Shown: in pieces, positions 7,705 through 17,096 of the stretch
Layout of the letters: every line of letters starts with the position of its first letter
Numbering within the stretch: position 1 is the stretch's first letter
Origin: Paenibacillus sp. FSL R5-0912
Lineage (GTDB): Bacteria > Bacillota > Bacilli > Paenibacillales > Paenibacillaceae
Reading direction: 5' to 3'
DNA length: 64,000 bases
NCBI RefSeq assembly: GCF_000758605.1
Contig: NZ_CP009282.1
Span: forward strand, 2,418,001 to 2,482,000
Position numbers and translations under genes: made by a program
Notes under the pieces: generated by a model
What the model saw: the letters and a program-made list of their open reading frames with translations, nothing else
The model's database searches: none
Told to the model about the DNA's origin: nothing

Positions 7705-10089
7705 ATGAAGCATACGATACAAGCCCATATTGCCCCGAAGGAAATCTATCCGTCGACCCTGCGACTCGGGGGAAGCAACCCGGAGGGTGACCAGATCAGC
7801 TTCACCAATTACTACATGGAGCTGAACGGCAAGCCTTATTTCGCTATCTGTGGCGAGTTCCACTATTCGCGGTATCCGGAAGCGGACTGGGAGACAGAAC
7901 TCCGGCAGATGAAGATGTCAGGAATCAATGTGATCGCCACCTATATCTTCTGGAATCATCATGAAGAAATAGAAGGGGAATTCGATTGGAGCGGCAACCG
8001 CAATCTCCGGAAGTTTGTGGAGCTGTGCCGCGATAACGGGCTCTATGTTATCCTGCGTGTCGGTCCGTTCTGTCATGGCGAGGTCCGTAACGGGGGACTC
8101 CCGGACTGGCTGTTCGGGCGGGAATTCGATGTCCGCTCCAATGATGAAGGGTACCTGAGTTATGTAAGACGATTGTTTGCAGAGATTGGCCGGGAGGCTG
8201 ATGCGCTGATGTACAAGGATGGCGGGCCGGTGATCGGGATTCAGCTGGAGAATGAATTCAATGCTGCCGCTGCGCTCTGGGAACAGACGGCGAAGCAGGG
8301 GGACGAATATCTTAGCGGCGGAATAGGCGGCGAGGAAGGTGCAGCACATATGCGCCTGCTCAAGGAGTATGCGGTGGATTCCGGCCTGATTGCCCCGATT
8401 TATACCAGCACCGGCTGGGGCGAGGCGCCGTTCCTGGAAGATGAAGTCCTGCCGCTGTATGGCGGATATGCCTATACCCCGTGGAGCATCAGTGACCCGG
8501 GTCAAACCCAGACACCGACACCTGAATATGTATTCGTGAATTTCCATGATGATCAGGCCCAGGGAGGAGAGTTCAATCCGCCGTATCCCCGGACGAAGTA
8601 TCCGTTTGCCTGCTGTGAGATGGGCGGCGGCATGCAGACCTGGTATCTGTCCCGGTTCCAGGTAGAACCGGAAAGTGTACTGGCCATGACCCTGATGAAG
8701 CTTGCCGGCGGCTGCAACTTTATCGGTTATTATATGTTCCATGGCGGCACGAATCCGGTGGGCAGAACAGGTTACCTGAACGAGAGCACAACGCCTAAGC
8801 TGACGTACGATTTTCAGGCACCGATTGGCGAGTTCGGACAGATCCGTGAGTCTAACGGCTTGCTGCGCCCGCTGCATTATTTCCTCCGCCAATTCGCAGA
8901 CCGGCTTGCCCCTATGGCAACCGTGCTTCCGGAAGGTGCAGAGGCGGTTACTCCTGATGATGCGCATACGCTTCGTTATGCCGTCCGCACGGATGGCAGT
9001 TCCGGGTTCTTATTCGTAAATAATTATCAGGATCATGTAGAGATGGATGAGCATAAGGGTGTTGTATTTGAAGTTAAGCTTGGGGAGGAGGTCCTCTGCT
9101 TCCCGCAGCGGAGTTCGCTGACCGTCAAGCCCAAGGCTTCATTCCTGCTGCCGTTTAACTTTGCACTGGACGGACTGAACCTGAAATATGCAACGGCCCA
9201 GCCGGTCACCGCTGTGGAATCTGCTGAAGCCATCACCTATTTCTTCGCGATGCCGGAGGGTATGGATGGTGAGTTCCTGCTGGATGCGCAGGACGGTATT
9301 CTCAGTGTATCAACCGATGCCGGAACGATTGAGGGGAACGGCAGCAGCTACAACGTGCTCATTCCCCATCAAGTGTCCTCAATGATCGTAATTAAACGCG
9401 ACGGAGCCCGGGAAGTCCGGATTTACGCGATGAGTGCCAAGGATGCTGCAAAGCTGTGGGAGCTGGAGGACGGCGGTCAGAGCCGGATTGTGTTCTCGGA
9501 GGTTCCGCTTGTTCAGACCCGGGAGGGTATTGAATTCCTTAGTAGCGGGCAGAATGCCTTCAAGTTCCGTGAATATGCCGGTGGAGCAGTGGCACCAGCC
9601 ACGCAGTGGAGTACGGTGCAGGCTGAAGCAGCTGTCAGCAGACGGACGGAAGGCTGGTTCCAGATCTGTGATGTAGAGGTTCCGCAGAAAGAGATCGCAC
9701 TCACCACGCGGCGTCTTCACGACCATAAGCTCGCGCTTCAGCTGCCTGAGGATGTTCTTCAAGGAGCTGAAGAAGTGCTGCTGAGCATTGATTACACAGG
9801 CAATGTGGGCTATGCCTTCGCCGGCGGGCAGCTATTCCATGATCATTTCTATAATGGCCTTCCCTGGGAGATCGGCCTGTCACGTTTCCGCGATGTCCTT
9901 CGCAGAGGTGAGATCATCCTCGAAACTACGCCGCTCCGCACGGGTGCTGTAACTGTGGCCGCCGATGCAGCCATGGCGGTGGAAAAGATATTCGAGGGTG
10001 AAGCGACCGCTATGTTCCACAGCGTAACGGCTACGCCGGTGTACCGGGTTGCGCTTAAGCTGCAGGAGTTGGCGGATGGGGAGAACTAA
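7705..10089 (+). CDS. GH35 beta-galactosidase
   Basis: This 794-residue enzyme should hydrolyse terminal beta-galactosides. The N-terminal 370 residues form the GH35 barrel: the NGKPYFAICGEFHYSR strand, NVIATYIFWNHHE, and YVILRVGPFCHGEVRNGGLP are hallmarks of the family. IGIQLENEF carries the proposed acid/base Glu (near 184), and the Glu near 305 in CCEMGGG is the likely nucleophile (family knowledge). Beta-rich domains follow. There is no signal peptide, so it acts in the cytoplasm on imported sugar. GAGGAG upstream supports the ATG. It closes locus 1. Confidence 0.92.
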   Translation: MKHTIQAHIAPKEIYPSTLRLGGSNPEGDQISFTNYYMELNGKPYFAICGEFHYSRYPEADWETELRQMKMSGINVIATYIFWNHHEEIEGEFDWSGNRNLRKFVELCRDNGLYVILRVGPFCHGEVRNGGLPDWLFGREFDVRSNDEGYLSYVRRLFAEIGREADALMYKDGGPVIGIQLENEFNAAAALWEQTAKQGDEYLSGGIGGEEGAAHMRLLKEYAVDSGLIAPIYTSTGWGEAPFLEDEVLPLYGGYAYTPWSISDPGQTQTPTPEYVFVNFHDDQAQGGEFNPPYPRTKYPFACCEMGGGMQTWYLSRFQVEPESVLAMTLMKLAGGCNFIGYYMFHGGTNPVGRTGYLNESTTPKLTYDFQAPIGEFGQIRESNGLLRPLHYFLRQFADRLAPMATVLPEGAEAVTPDDAHTLRYAVRTDGSSGFLFVNNYQDHVEMDEHKGVVFEVKLGEEVLCFPQRSSLTVKPKASFLLPFNFALDGLNLKYATAQPVTAVESAEAITYFFAMPEGMDGEFLLDAQDGILSVSTDAGTIEGNGSSYNVLIPHQVSSMIVIKRDGAREVRIYAMSAKDAAKLWELEDGGQSRIVFSEVPLVQTREGIEFLSSGQNAFKFREYAGGAVAPATQWSTVQAEAAVSRRTEGWFQICDVEVPQKEIALTTRRLHDHKLALQLPEDVLQGAEEVLLSIDYTGNVGYAFAGGQLFHDHFYNGLPWEIGLSRFRDVLRRGEIILETTPLRTGAVTVAADAAMAVEKIFEGEATAMFHSVTATPVYRVALKLQELADGEN

Positions 10090-10647
10090 GGGGTAAGGCC
10101 AAGATTGATATACGATATAGAGAAAATGTGGATAAGAGCAGGACAGAGAAGTGAACGGTGAAGTATTGTGCAACAGAGAGTAATGCTGGACGGAGTAAGG
10201 AAGGTTGAGGAGCAGAAAGAGCGGTTGGTTGTAGACTGTATATGAGGTGGATTAGCAAAGGCATGTAAAGTAGCAGGAATATCCGGCTGATTGTCTGGAG
10301 TGGACGAAGCATGTGGACGGCGGTAAAAGATTTATGAGTAACTTACGAACTATGGCTTCTATTGGGAAGCAACGATAGGCCTCACCATTCTTTTATATGT
10401 CCTTACTTGGAAGGCAAACGATGGGAGTTGTTGAAAGGGGAGGGAGTGGCGGAGGTCATGCGGACTGTAGGGACGTTATTATACTCAAAAAGCTGCATTC
10501 TCCGTCCATGCGGACAGAGAAGCCGATAAGCTCCTGATTTCCCGCCGTTTCGGAGCCGAAACAGCAGGATAAGTGCATCTGAGCCACAACAAAAAAAGAG
10601 GCCATTATTGGCGAAATAAAGTAAAGTAATCTGAGAGACTATAATAA

Positions 10648-10682
10648 AGTCCGCTACGCCTTGCTGGCGGGCGGGCTTTTAT
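10648..10682. terminator. Bidirectional hairpin terminator
   Basis: AAAGTCCGC pairs with GCGGGCTTT, and CGCC with GGCG, around a TTGCT loop; T follow on the right and A precede on the left. No nearby gene clearly uses it. The stretch 10090-10840 otherwise shows no convincing gene; its open frames lack ribosome sites and recognisable motifs. Confidence 0.5.
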
Positions 10683-10789
10683 TCTGTATAGGGAATTATG
10701 ATAATCGTCTGTTGTGGATAAGATTCTCTGGAATTTGGAGCAGCACCGTTTGAAGGACGAGTGTGTGCCTGATCAGGCACACAAGTTGG

Positions 10790-11132
10790 CAGCATGGGCA
10801 AATCAAAGGGATAAATCCCTCTGATTTCTTTGAGTGCGGGCCAAAGGAGCAAATGAGGGGCACTAGTGCCCTTGAATTCCCAGAATGAGAGCCAAAGGAG
10901 CAAATGAGGGGCACTAGTGCCCTTGAATTCCACGAATGAGAGCCAAAGGAGCAAATGAGGGGCACTAGTGCCCTTGAATTCCCAGAATGAGAGCCAAAGG
11001 AGCAAATGAGGGGCACTAGTGCCCTTGAATTCCCAGAATGAGAGCCAAAGGAGCAAATGAGGGGCATTAGTGCCCTTGAATTCCCAGAATGAGAGCCAAA
11101 GGAGCAAATGAGGGGCATTAGTGCCCTTAAAT
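10790..11132. repeat. Seven-copy 51-bp tandem repeat array with central dyad
   Basis: CCAAAGGAGCAAATGAGGGG recurs at 10841, 10892, 10943, 10994, 11045 and 11096, an exact 51-base period. Each unit contains the dyad GGGCACTAGTGCCC or, in the last two units, GGGCATTAGTGCCC. A diverged unit starting near 10800 aligns over its whole length and keeps a different dyad, AGGGAT/ATCCCT. The period is 17 codons, so two minus-strand frames stay open through the array (10679-11118), but they lack a ribosome site and I do not call them genes. There are no spacers, so this is not a CRISPR array. Confidence 0.85.
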
Positions 11133-11268
11133 TTACATAAGCTGCACAGGCCAGATAAGCCGCATAAGCTCAGCTCGATTCACCCATTAGAGTGACTTTT
11201 GTGTTTAAGATTTGCAGAACCTTTTCCAGCTTAACCAGCGGAGAGGACGGAACGATTGTGTACAAGCG

Positions 11269-11340
11269 GGAGCGGCCGCCTGAAAGCTTTCCGCAGGAAA
11301 GCCCACTTCGGAAGCAGTAGCGGTCTCCGGATTTTCACCA
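11269..11340. repeat. Dispersed intergenic repeat, family A, copy 2
   Basis: The block shares CCGCCTGAAAGCTTTCC and the hairpin GCTTTCC-GCA-GGAAAGC with the inverted copy at 18531-18669, and its GGAGCGG head and TCTCCGGATTTTCACC segment with the copy at 346-450. Confidence 0.6.
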
Positions 11341-11442
11341 CTAAGAAGAATAAATAAAATTTGGACACAAGAGCAATGGGAACAACGGACCGTTCACGCA
11401 GCGTCCTCATAAAACGCATATGTAGATCCTGCACAACACCAA

Positions 11443-11484
11443 AAGGCACGGCCCAAGCGATAGTCCGCTTAGCCGTGCCTTATT
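11443..11484. terminator. Terminator of the minus-strand permease operon
   Basis: AAGGCACGGC pairs exactly with GCCGTGCCTT, with an inner AAGCG/CGCTT pair. Read on the minus strand it ends in CCTTTTGGTG, suited to ending the permease transcript. Confidence 0.7.
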
Positions 11485-11518
11485 TGTCTCCGGCGAGGGG
11501 GAGGAGCATGACTAGAGA

Positions 11519-12355
11519 TCAGCCCTTAACAGCCCCGGCAACTACGCCTTTGACGATGTATTTTTGCAGGAAGATGAAGACAACGATGGATGGCAATACG
11601 GCCATTACCATGGCGGTCATGGCATACTGCCAGTCCGAGGTATATTGACCGACGAAGGTGTAAGCGGCCAGCGTTAATGTCTTCGTATCCGGCGAGCCGT
11701 TAACCATCAGCAGCGGGAGCAGGAAGTCATTCCAGATCCACATGACGTCGATGATGACGATGGTGGTGGTTACCGATTTCAGCAGCGGGAAGATCACACT
11801 GAAGAACAGGCGGAAGCCGGATGCGCCGTCGATGGTCGCACTCTCATCGATCTCAGTCGGGATTCCCTTCACGAAGCCGTGGTAGATGAATACCGCAAGC
11901 GGTGCGCCGAAGCCCCAGTACAGCAGGCCTAATCCCCAGGTACTCTCTGACAAGTTCAGGTTCTTGGCGGTCTGCAGTACAGTCAGCATGATCGACTGGA
12001 ACGGTATCAGCATCGGCATAATGCATAGGAAGTACAGGACGCCGCTCCATCTGGACTTGGTCCGTGCCAGCTTATAGGCGGCGATGGAGGAGATGAACAC
12101 GATGCCGAGCAGGCCGACGCCGGTAATCACGAAGTTGTTCAGGAACAGCCGCGGATAGTTGATGAATTTCCAGACATAAGAGTAGTTGCTGAAGGTCAGA
12201 TGCTTCGGCAGCGCGATAACGTCGGTCATGACCTCGCTGAAGCTTTTTAACGAGTTAATAATCGTCAGGAACAGCGGATACAGGAACAGCAGAGACAATA
12301 TGACCAAAACAACTTCCAGTATGATCTTGCCTGCCTTGTTGTTGTTTGTTTTCAT
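11519..12355 (-). CDS. Sugar ABC transporter permease, MalG type
   Basis: This 278-residue channel subunit has six membrane segments. Its EAA loop reads IDESATIDGASGFRLFFSVIFPLLK, and it ends YIVKGVVAGAVKG, the normal CUT1 tail. Its start codon overlaps the stop of the preceding permease by one base (TAATG), so the two are translationally coupled. The pair faces away from the kinase/regulator genes, which probably control them. No ATPase gene is present. Confidence 0.93.
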   Translation of the reverse strand: MKTNNNKAGKIILEVVLVILSLLFLYPLFLTIINSLKSFSEVMTDVIALPKHLTFSNYSYVWKFINYPRLFLNNFVITGVGLLGIVFISSIAAYKLARTKSRWSGVLYFLCIMPMLIPFQSIMLTVLQTAKNLNLSESTWGLGLLYWGFGAPLAVFIYHGFVKGIPTEIDESATIDGASGFRLFFSVIFPLLKSVTTTIVIIDVMWIWNDFLLPLLMVNGSPDTKTLTLAAYTFVGQYTSDWQYAMTAMVMAVLPSIVVFIFLQKYIVKGVVAGAVKG

Positions 12356-13245
12356 TATGCCTCAACCTCTCTCCGTTTGAAGACTGTCAGCTGGATGATC
12401 GTCACGACAAGTACTGCCAGGAACAGGATAAGCGCTTTGGCCGTACCGTAGCCGTACAGGTTGTTCTGGAACGTATCCCGGTAAATATCATAAGCGATAC
12501 TGTAGGTAGTTCCGCCAGGGCCGCCGCCGGTCAGCGACAGAATGACGTCGAATACCTTGATCGAGTTGGTCAGCGCCATGAAGACTGATATCGTAATCGA
12601 TGGGGCAAGCAGCGGCAGCGTAATGCTAAAGAATCTTCTCATCGGACCTGCGCCGTCTACAGTAGCAGCCTCCTTAAGATCTTCCGGCACAGACTGCAGT
12701 CCGGCAATGTAGATGACGAGATAGAAACCGATCGACTGCCAGATAGATACACCTAAGATGGAGATGAACGCTAGTCCCGGTGTCCCGAGCCAGCTTAAGT
12801 CGAAGATGGCCCAGCCGGTGCTCTCACCCAGTGAGTTGAAGCCCTGCATGAAGATGAATTTCCAGATGAAGCCGACAATCACAAGACTGAGGATATAAGG
12901 GATAAAGAATGCCGCTCTCAGCCAGGAGGTGCTCTTCAGCTTCATGTCCAGCAGCACGGCCAGCAGGATTGCCAGCACGTTGACGATCACAATGTAAAGG
13001 ATTGCATATTTAATCGTGAACCAGGCCGCGTCGGAAAAGTTGGTATCGCCCGAGAAGATCTGTTTGAAGTTGTCCAGACCGACGAATTTGGGATGCTTGG
13101 AAATCCCGTTCCACTTGGTCATCGAATAGCGGATGGTCATGGCAAAGGGAATGTAGAATGCGACAGCGATACAGATCAGAACCGGGAGCGTAAAGATTCC
13201 GAATTCGAATTTCTCGCGCCATCTTCTGCCGAGTGTTTTTAACAT
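12355..13245 (-). CDS. Sugar ABC transporter permease, MalF/UgpA type
   Basis: This 296-residue subunit is the first gene of the minus-strand operon and the partner of the MalG-type permease. Six membrane segments are visible, and the EAA loop reads LKEAATVDGAGPMRRFFSITLPLL. I chose ATG 13245 because AGAGG lies just upstream of it; the frame is open to 13308, but that extension (CGKPGTILPPYNSRRGAS) looks non-coding. The gene is divergent from the sensor kinase at 13461. Confidence 0.92.
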   Translation of the reverse strand: MLKTLGRRWREKFEFGIFTLPVLICIAVAFYIPFAMTIRYSMTKWNGISKHPKFVGLDNFKQIFSGDTNFSDAAWFTIKYAILYIVIVNVLAILLAVLLDMKLKSTSWLRAAFFIPYILSLVIVGFIWKFIFMQGFNSLGESTGWAIFDLSWLGTPGLAFISILGVSIWQSIGFYLVIYIAGLQSVPEDLKEAATVDGAGPMRRFFSITLPLLAPSITISVFMALTNSIKVFDVILSLTGGGPGGTTYSIAYDIYRDTFQNNLYGYGTAKALILFLAVLVVTIIQLTVFKRREVEA

Positions 13246-13460
13246 GGATGCACCTCTTCTTGAGTTATAGGGTGGGAGTATTGTGCCTGGCTTGCCACAC
13301 ATAACCATTCCGGTTAGTCTATATTGTGTATTATAGATCAGACCCCTATACTCAAAAATGGATTTAAGAGTACAGTTAGGGGTAAAAAGGTGAACTGAGT
13401 CCGGATGACAAAAAGAGTCTGAGACCGGGCCCTGATACTGGCAGCGGGGAGACGGAGAAC
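13246..13460. promoter_or_regulatory. Divergent promoter region of locus 2
   Basis: The 215 bases between the minus-strand permease and the plus-strand kinase must hold the promoters for both. AT-rich hexamers such as TTATAG near 13331 could be a -10 element, but I cannot assign start sites. It is the obvious place for the AraC-type regulator of this locus to bind. Confidence 0.4.
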
Positions 13461-15326
13461 ATGATTAGAAGAGCGCTGTACAAGCTGCTCGAGCCTTTGC
13501 TGGAGCGCATTTCCCGCAGGCTGGCCAACAAGCTGATTCTATTGTTCACCATTATCATCATTCTGGTGGTAAGCTCATTGACGTACATTTCCTATGGAAT
13601 GCTGCGCAAGGAATCGGTCAACAACAGCATTGCGAGCACCAGCAACAATCTGCTGCTGGTCGGACGTAATCTGGAGAGTTACTTAAGCGGAATTGAACAA
13701 TTGTCCCTGCCGCAGATCTCATATGATGAGTTCGCTTATGCCATCGTGCATGAATCAGAGGACTATGGCTCCAAGATGTATGTGGAGGATTATCTGAAGA
13801 ATCTGTATTTCTCCCGCAATGACCTGGAAGCGGTCTACCTGTATGTGATCAAGGAGCACAAGTATTATTATGTCACCAAGGAGAACTATAATATTACCGT
13901 CCGGGTGACCGAACATCCGCCGATTGAGAATCTGTCCTGGTATAAGCGGGCACTGGCGAGTCCGTTCAACCGTTCTTATCAGTCTTTTGTGGAAGGAGCC
14001 CCGGCTGCGGAGAGCAGTGTGGATTATCCTGTTAGCAAGGACAAGGTCTTCATGGGCTATCATCGGCTGCTGCGTTCCATAGTATCTAGGGAGCCGCAGG
14101 CCGTACTGTCCCTGTATCTTAACTCGTCGGTGACCGATGAGATTATGAAGGATATTCCGTTCAGCACCGGAGAGCATCTAATGTATATCAGCCCGGATAA
14201 TGAACCTTTTATGGTGGACGATAAGGAATTCTATCAGGGGAGCAGGAAGGCGGGGCTGCTGGACCAATTGACACCGGAGAAGAACGGGCGTGTGACGTGG
14301 TCGGATGAAGAACAGAAGTACCTGGTGATCTACGACATCAGTCAAAAAGAAGGCTGGAAGCTCGTTAAGCCGATTCCGTATACAGAAATCTATGCCGCTG
14401 CGACAACGACCCGCAAGCTGAGTGTATTCATCGGCCTGCTGTTCCTGGTATTGTCCGTGGTGCTGGTCAGTGTCACTTCGAACAGAATTACGCACCCGCT
14501 GAAGAATCTGTCGCTGCAGATGAAGCGGTTCAGTACGGGGAGCTTCGATGCTGAGGCAACGGTGGAGGGTAAGGATGAGATCGCCTATCTGTCACGCCAT
14601 TTCAATAAGATGGTCGAGAAGACCAATGAACTGATTAATGAACGCTATAAAATGAAAATCGTTGAAAAAAACGCCGTCCTCAAAGCCCTGGAGGCCGAGA
14701 TTAATCCGCATTTTCTGTACAATGCGCTGCAGGCCATCTCCACCAAGGCGCTGAAGAACAACAATGATGATATCGTCGAGATGGTCGACAATCTGGCCAT
14801 GACGCTGAGATACTGCATCAGCGGACGGGATGTTGTGCAGGCCCGGGAAGAGCTGCGGCATATTGAGCGTTATCTGGCCCTGCAGAAAGCGCGGTTCGGC
14901 AGCCGGATGCAGGTCGTGTACGACTGGGATGAAAGCCTGATGGAGCTGAGGATTCCCAAGCTGTCGATTCAGACGCTGGTAGAGAACTGCATCAAGCATG
15001 CGCTGGAAAAGGTATCCACTACGGTTACCATCCGAATCGAGGCGCATGTTACCGCTGAGCGCAGTATCATTTCCGTGCTGGATGACGGGCCGGGCATTCG
15101 TGAGGAGCGGCTGGAGCAGGTGATGAGCTCTCTGCAGATCCAGTGGGAGGACCGCGATTCGGATGGGGAGGAAGAGGAAGGCAATGAGAGCATTGGCCTG
15201 AAGAACCTTAATACCCGGCTGAAGCTTCTATATGGAGAAGAGGCGGGACTAGTGATTCTAAGTAATGATCAGGGAACTCAAATGGATATGCGGCTGCCGC
15301 GGGGAGGAGTAGGACAACATGTATAA
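13461..15326 (+). CDS. YesM-type sensor histidine kinase
   Basis: This 621-residue kinase has membrane segments near residues 27-47 and 318-340, an extracellular sensor region between them, a HAMP domain, and the motif EINPHFLYNAL with the phospho-accepting His near residue 416. The ATPase domain shows IQTLVENCIKHAL, DDGPGI and IGLKNLNTRLKLLYG. An acidic insertion (residues about 560-573) sits between G1 and G2. GGAGACGGAGA precedes the ATG. Its last eight bases overlap the regulator gene, so the two are coupled. It is expected to sense the sugar taken up by the divergent permeases. Confidence 0.93.
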   Translation: MIRRALYKLLEPLLERISRRLANKLILLFTIIIILVVSSLTYISYGMLRKESVNNSIASTSNNLLLVGRNLESYLSGIEQLSLPQISYDEFAYAIVHESEDYGSKMYVEDYLKNLYFSRNDLEAVYLYVIKEHKYYYVTKENYNITVRVTEHPPIENLSWYKRALASPFNRSYQSFVEGAPAAESSVDYPVSKDKVFMGYHRLLRSIVSREPQAVLSLYLNSSVTDEIMKDIPFSTGEHLMYISPDNEPFMVDDKEFYQGSRKAGLLDQLTPEKNGRVTWSDEEQKYLVIYDISQKEGWKLVKPIPYTEIYAAATTTRKLSVFIGLLFLVLSVVLVSVTSNRITHPLKNLSLQMKRFSTGSFDAEATVEGKDEIAYLSRHFNKMVEKTNELINERYKMKIVEKNAVLKALEAEINPHFLYNALQAISTKALKNNNDDIVEMVDNLAMTLRYCISGRDVVQAREELRHIERYLALQKARFGSRMQVVYDWDESLMELRIPKLSIQTLVENCIKHALEKVSTTVTIRIEAHVTAERSIISVLDDGPGIREERLEQVMSSLQIQWEDRDSDGEEEEGNESIGLKNLNTRLKLLYGEEAGLVILSNDQGTQMDMRLPRGGVGQHV

Positions 15327-16965
15327 AGTGCTGATTATAGACGATGAGGAGCCTTTGCGCGAAGCGATCAATATTCTGGGAGACTGGAAGGGACTGGGTG
15401 TCGGACAGGTTCTGGAGGCGACAAATGGCCAGGCGGGGCTTGCGATGCTGCGCCGGGAGAAATTCGATCTGGTGCTGGTGGATATGAAAATGCCGGAGCT
15501 GAGCGGCTCCCAGCTGCTGCAGATCGCCGAGGAGGAGTTCCCGGACCTGCTGCTGATTGTGATCAGCGGCTACAATGATTTCGAATATACGCGCCAGGCG
15601 ATCCGCTCCAAGGTGGTGGATTATCTCCTTAAGCCGGTTAACCGGACTGATCTTAACCATGCGCTGCGCAAGGCGGTGGACATACTCGAAGCGAAGCGGA
15701 AGCGGGAGAGTGAGTTCATCAACCGCAATATTACATTGAATATGTCTTTGCCGAAGCTGAAGGAGAAGATGTATTTGTCCATTATAGACCGCAGCTTCAA
15801 AACGCAGTCCAATGAAGCCTTCCTGCCGCTGATCGGTGCGGACGGGGCGGCCAGCCATTTCGCTGTAGGTATCCTGAGGATGCTTAATCTGGAGCAGGTG
15901 CGCAAAGAAAGATTCCATGAGGACCGGGATTTGCTGCATTTTGCCGTAACTAATGTAATGAATGAGAACAGTGACGGACAGTTTGAGTCGTTCAGCTTTG
16001 CCAGCCCCAAGGGGGAGCGGGAGTTTATCGCTATCTTTACGATGAAGGGCGGATACGGGGCGGACGCCGCCTTTCTGTCTCTGCATCATATGAAGAAGGC
16101 CGCAGCTACGCTGAAGGAGCTGTTCGGCATCGTCTGTGCCGGCGGAACAGGTGATCCCTACAGCGATCTCCTGAGTATTGCCGGTTCTTATGAGCAGGCC
16201 AAAGAGGCACTCGACCGGATTGACCTGCTGGGCATGAAGGGCAGCATGATCCTGCAGAGCGGCGGCAGCAGGATGGAGAAGCCGGCGTCCAGGGACAATC
16301 CTTCACTGACCGGACGGATGCCGCAGATCCGCAGCAGCCTGGAGAGCGGGAACGTGAACCATGCGCGTAATATTTTTAGCGAGTTCGTCTCCAAATGGAA
16401 GGATGCGGAGCATTTCACACTCGGTGAAGCGGACAGAACCCTGCAGGAATTCATTATTCTGCTTAATGAGATTGCTGCACAGCTGGATGCAGTGCCGCCG
16501 CAAATCCGCAGCAGCAAGGATAAGGGGCTGCACGCTCTGGGCATCCGCAGCGATTTTGCCTCCTTTGAACAATTTGAAGGTGTGCTGAACCGGATATTCG
16601 AGATGTATGCCGGGGAGATCAGCCGGACGTTATCCGGAGACCGCAGCAGCGTGCTGGAAAATATTAAAGCATACATTGATAACCATTATTTTGAGGATAT
16701 TAAGATATCGATGTTCACGGATAAATATTTCCTGAGCAGAGAATACTTGATGAAGCTGTTCAAGGGGCAGTACGGATACGGCATTCATGAGTATGTGCAA
16801 AAGGTAAGAATGGACAAAGCCAAAGCACTGCTGTCTGATCCCGGCCTCAAAATTCAGGATATTTCCGAAATGCTGGGGTACAAGGATAAGAACTATTTCA
16901 GCAAGGCGTTCCGTAATTACTATGATTGTTCACCTTCTGAATTCCGGCTGCAGCTGCTGGGGTAG
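15319..16965 (+). CDS. YesN-type response regulator, AraC family
   Basis: This 548-residue regulator is the partner of the overlapping kinase. Its receiver domain has IDDEEP at residues 7-12 and the phospho-accepting Asp near residue 55 in LVDMKMPE. A long middle region follows, and the C-terminal 100 residues form an AraC DNA-binding domain ending in the signature SEMLGYKDKNYFSKAFRNYY. It probably controls the divergent permeases and the binding protein downstream. Confidence 0.93.
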   Translation: MYKVLIIDDEEPLREAINILGDWKGLGVGQVLEATNGQAGLAMLRREKFDLVLVDMKMPELSGSQLLQIAEEEFPDLLLIVISGYNDFEYTRQAIRSKVVDYLLKPVNRTDLNHALRKAVDILEAKRKRESEFINRNITLNMSLPKLKEKMYLSIIDRSFKTQSNEAFLPLIGADGAASHFAVGILRMLNLEQVRKERFHEDRDLLHFAVTNVMNENSDGQFESFSFASPKGEREFIAIFTMKGGYGADAAFLSLHHMKKAAATLKELFGIVCAGGTGDPYSDLLSIAGSYEQAKEALDRIDLLGMKGSMILQSGGSRMEKPASRDNPSLTGRMPQIRSSLESGNVNHARNIFSEFVSKWKDAEHFTLGEADRTLQEFIILLNEIAAQLDAVPPQIRSSKDKGLHALGIRSDFASFEQFEGVLNRIFEMYAGEISRTLSGDRSSVLENIKAYIDNHYFEDIKISMFTDKYFLSREYLMKLFKGQYGYGIHEYVQKVRMDKAKALLSDPGLKIQDISEMLGYKDKNYFSKAFRNYYDCSPSEFRLQLLG

Positions 16966-17003
16966 AAAAGTGAAACGGTTACATGAACACACTTTTTTAC
17001 CCT

Positions 17004-17019
17004 CATAAGTTCACTTATG
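17004..17019. promoter_or_regulatory. Palindrome upstream of the binding-protein gene
   Basis: CATAAGT-TC-ACTTATG is a perfect 7+7 inverted repeat about 80 bases before the lipoprotein start, a good position for an operator. No regulator can be assigned from sequence. Confidence 0.4.
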
Positions 17020-17096
17020 TACATTCTTATCCTTTTTCTTTTTATTTAGAATGATGAGCAAGACCACAAGATGCATAAGGAAAAGGGGGCAACATC

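Noticed and set aside
9880..10312. Minus-strand frames at and after the GH35 gene end
   Set aside because: Overlap the GH35 coding end or run into gene-free sequence, without ribosome sites or motifs.
10679..11118. Two overlapping minus-strand frames encoding a 17-residue repeat (LLLWLSFWEFKGTSAPH)
   Set aside because: They stay open only because the 51-bp repeat is a multiple of three; there is no ribosome site, two frames are open at once, and the paired change in the diverged unit fits a hairpin better than a peptide.
10841..11132. CRISPR array
   Set aside because: The repeats abut with no unique spacers, the period is one continuous 51-base unit, and no cas gene is present.
16974..16986. 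cre-like TGAAACGGTTACA after the second regulator
   Set aside because: One base is missing from the left half of the consensus and the spacing is wrong for CcpA.
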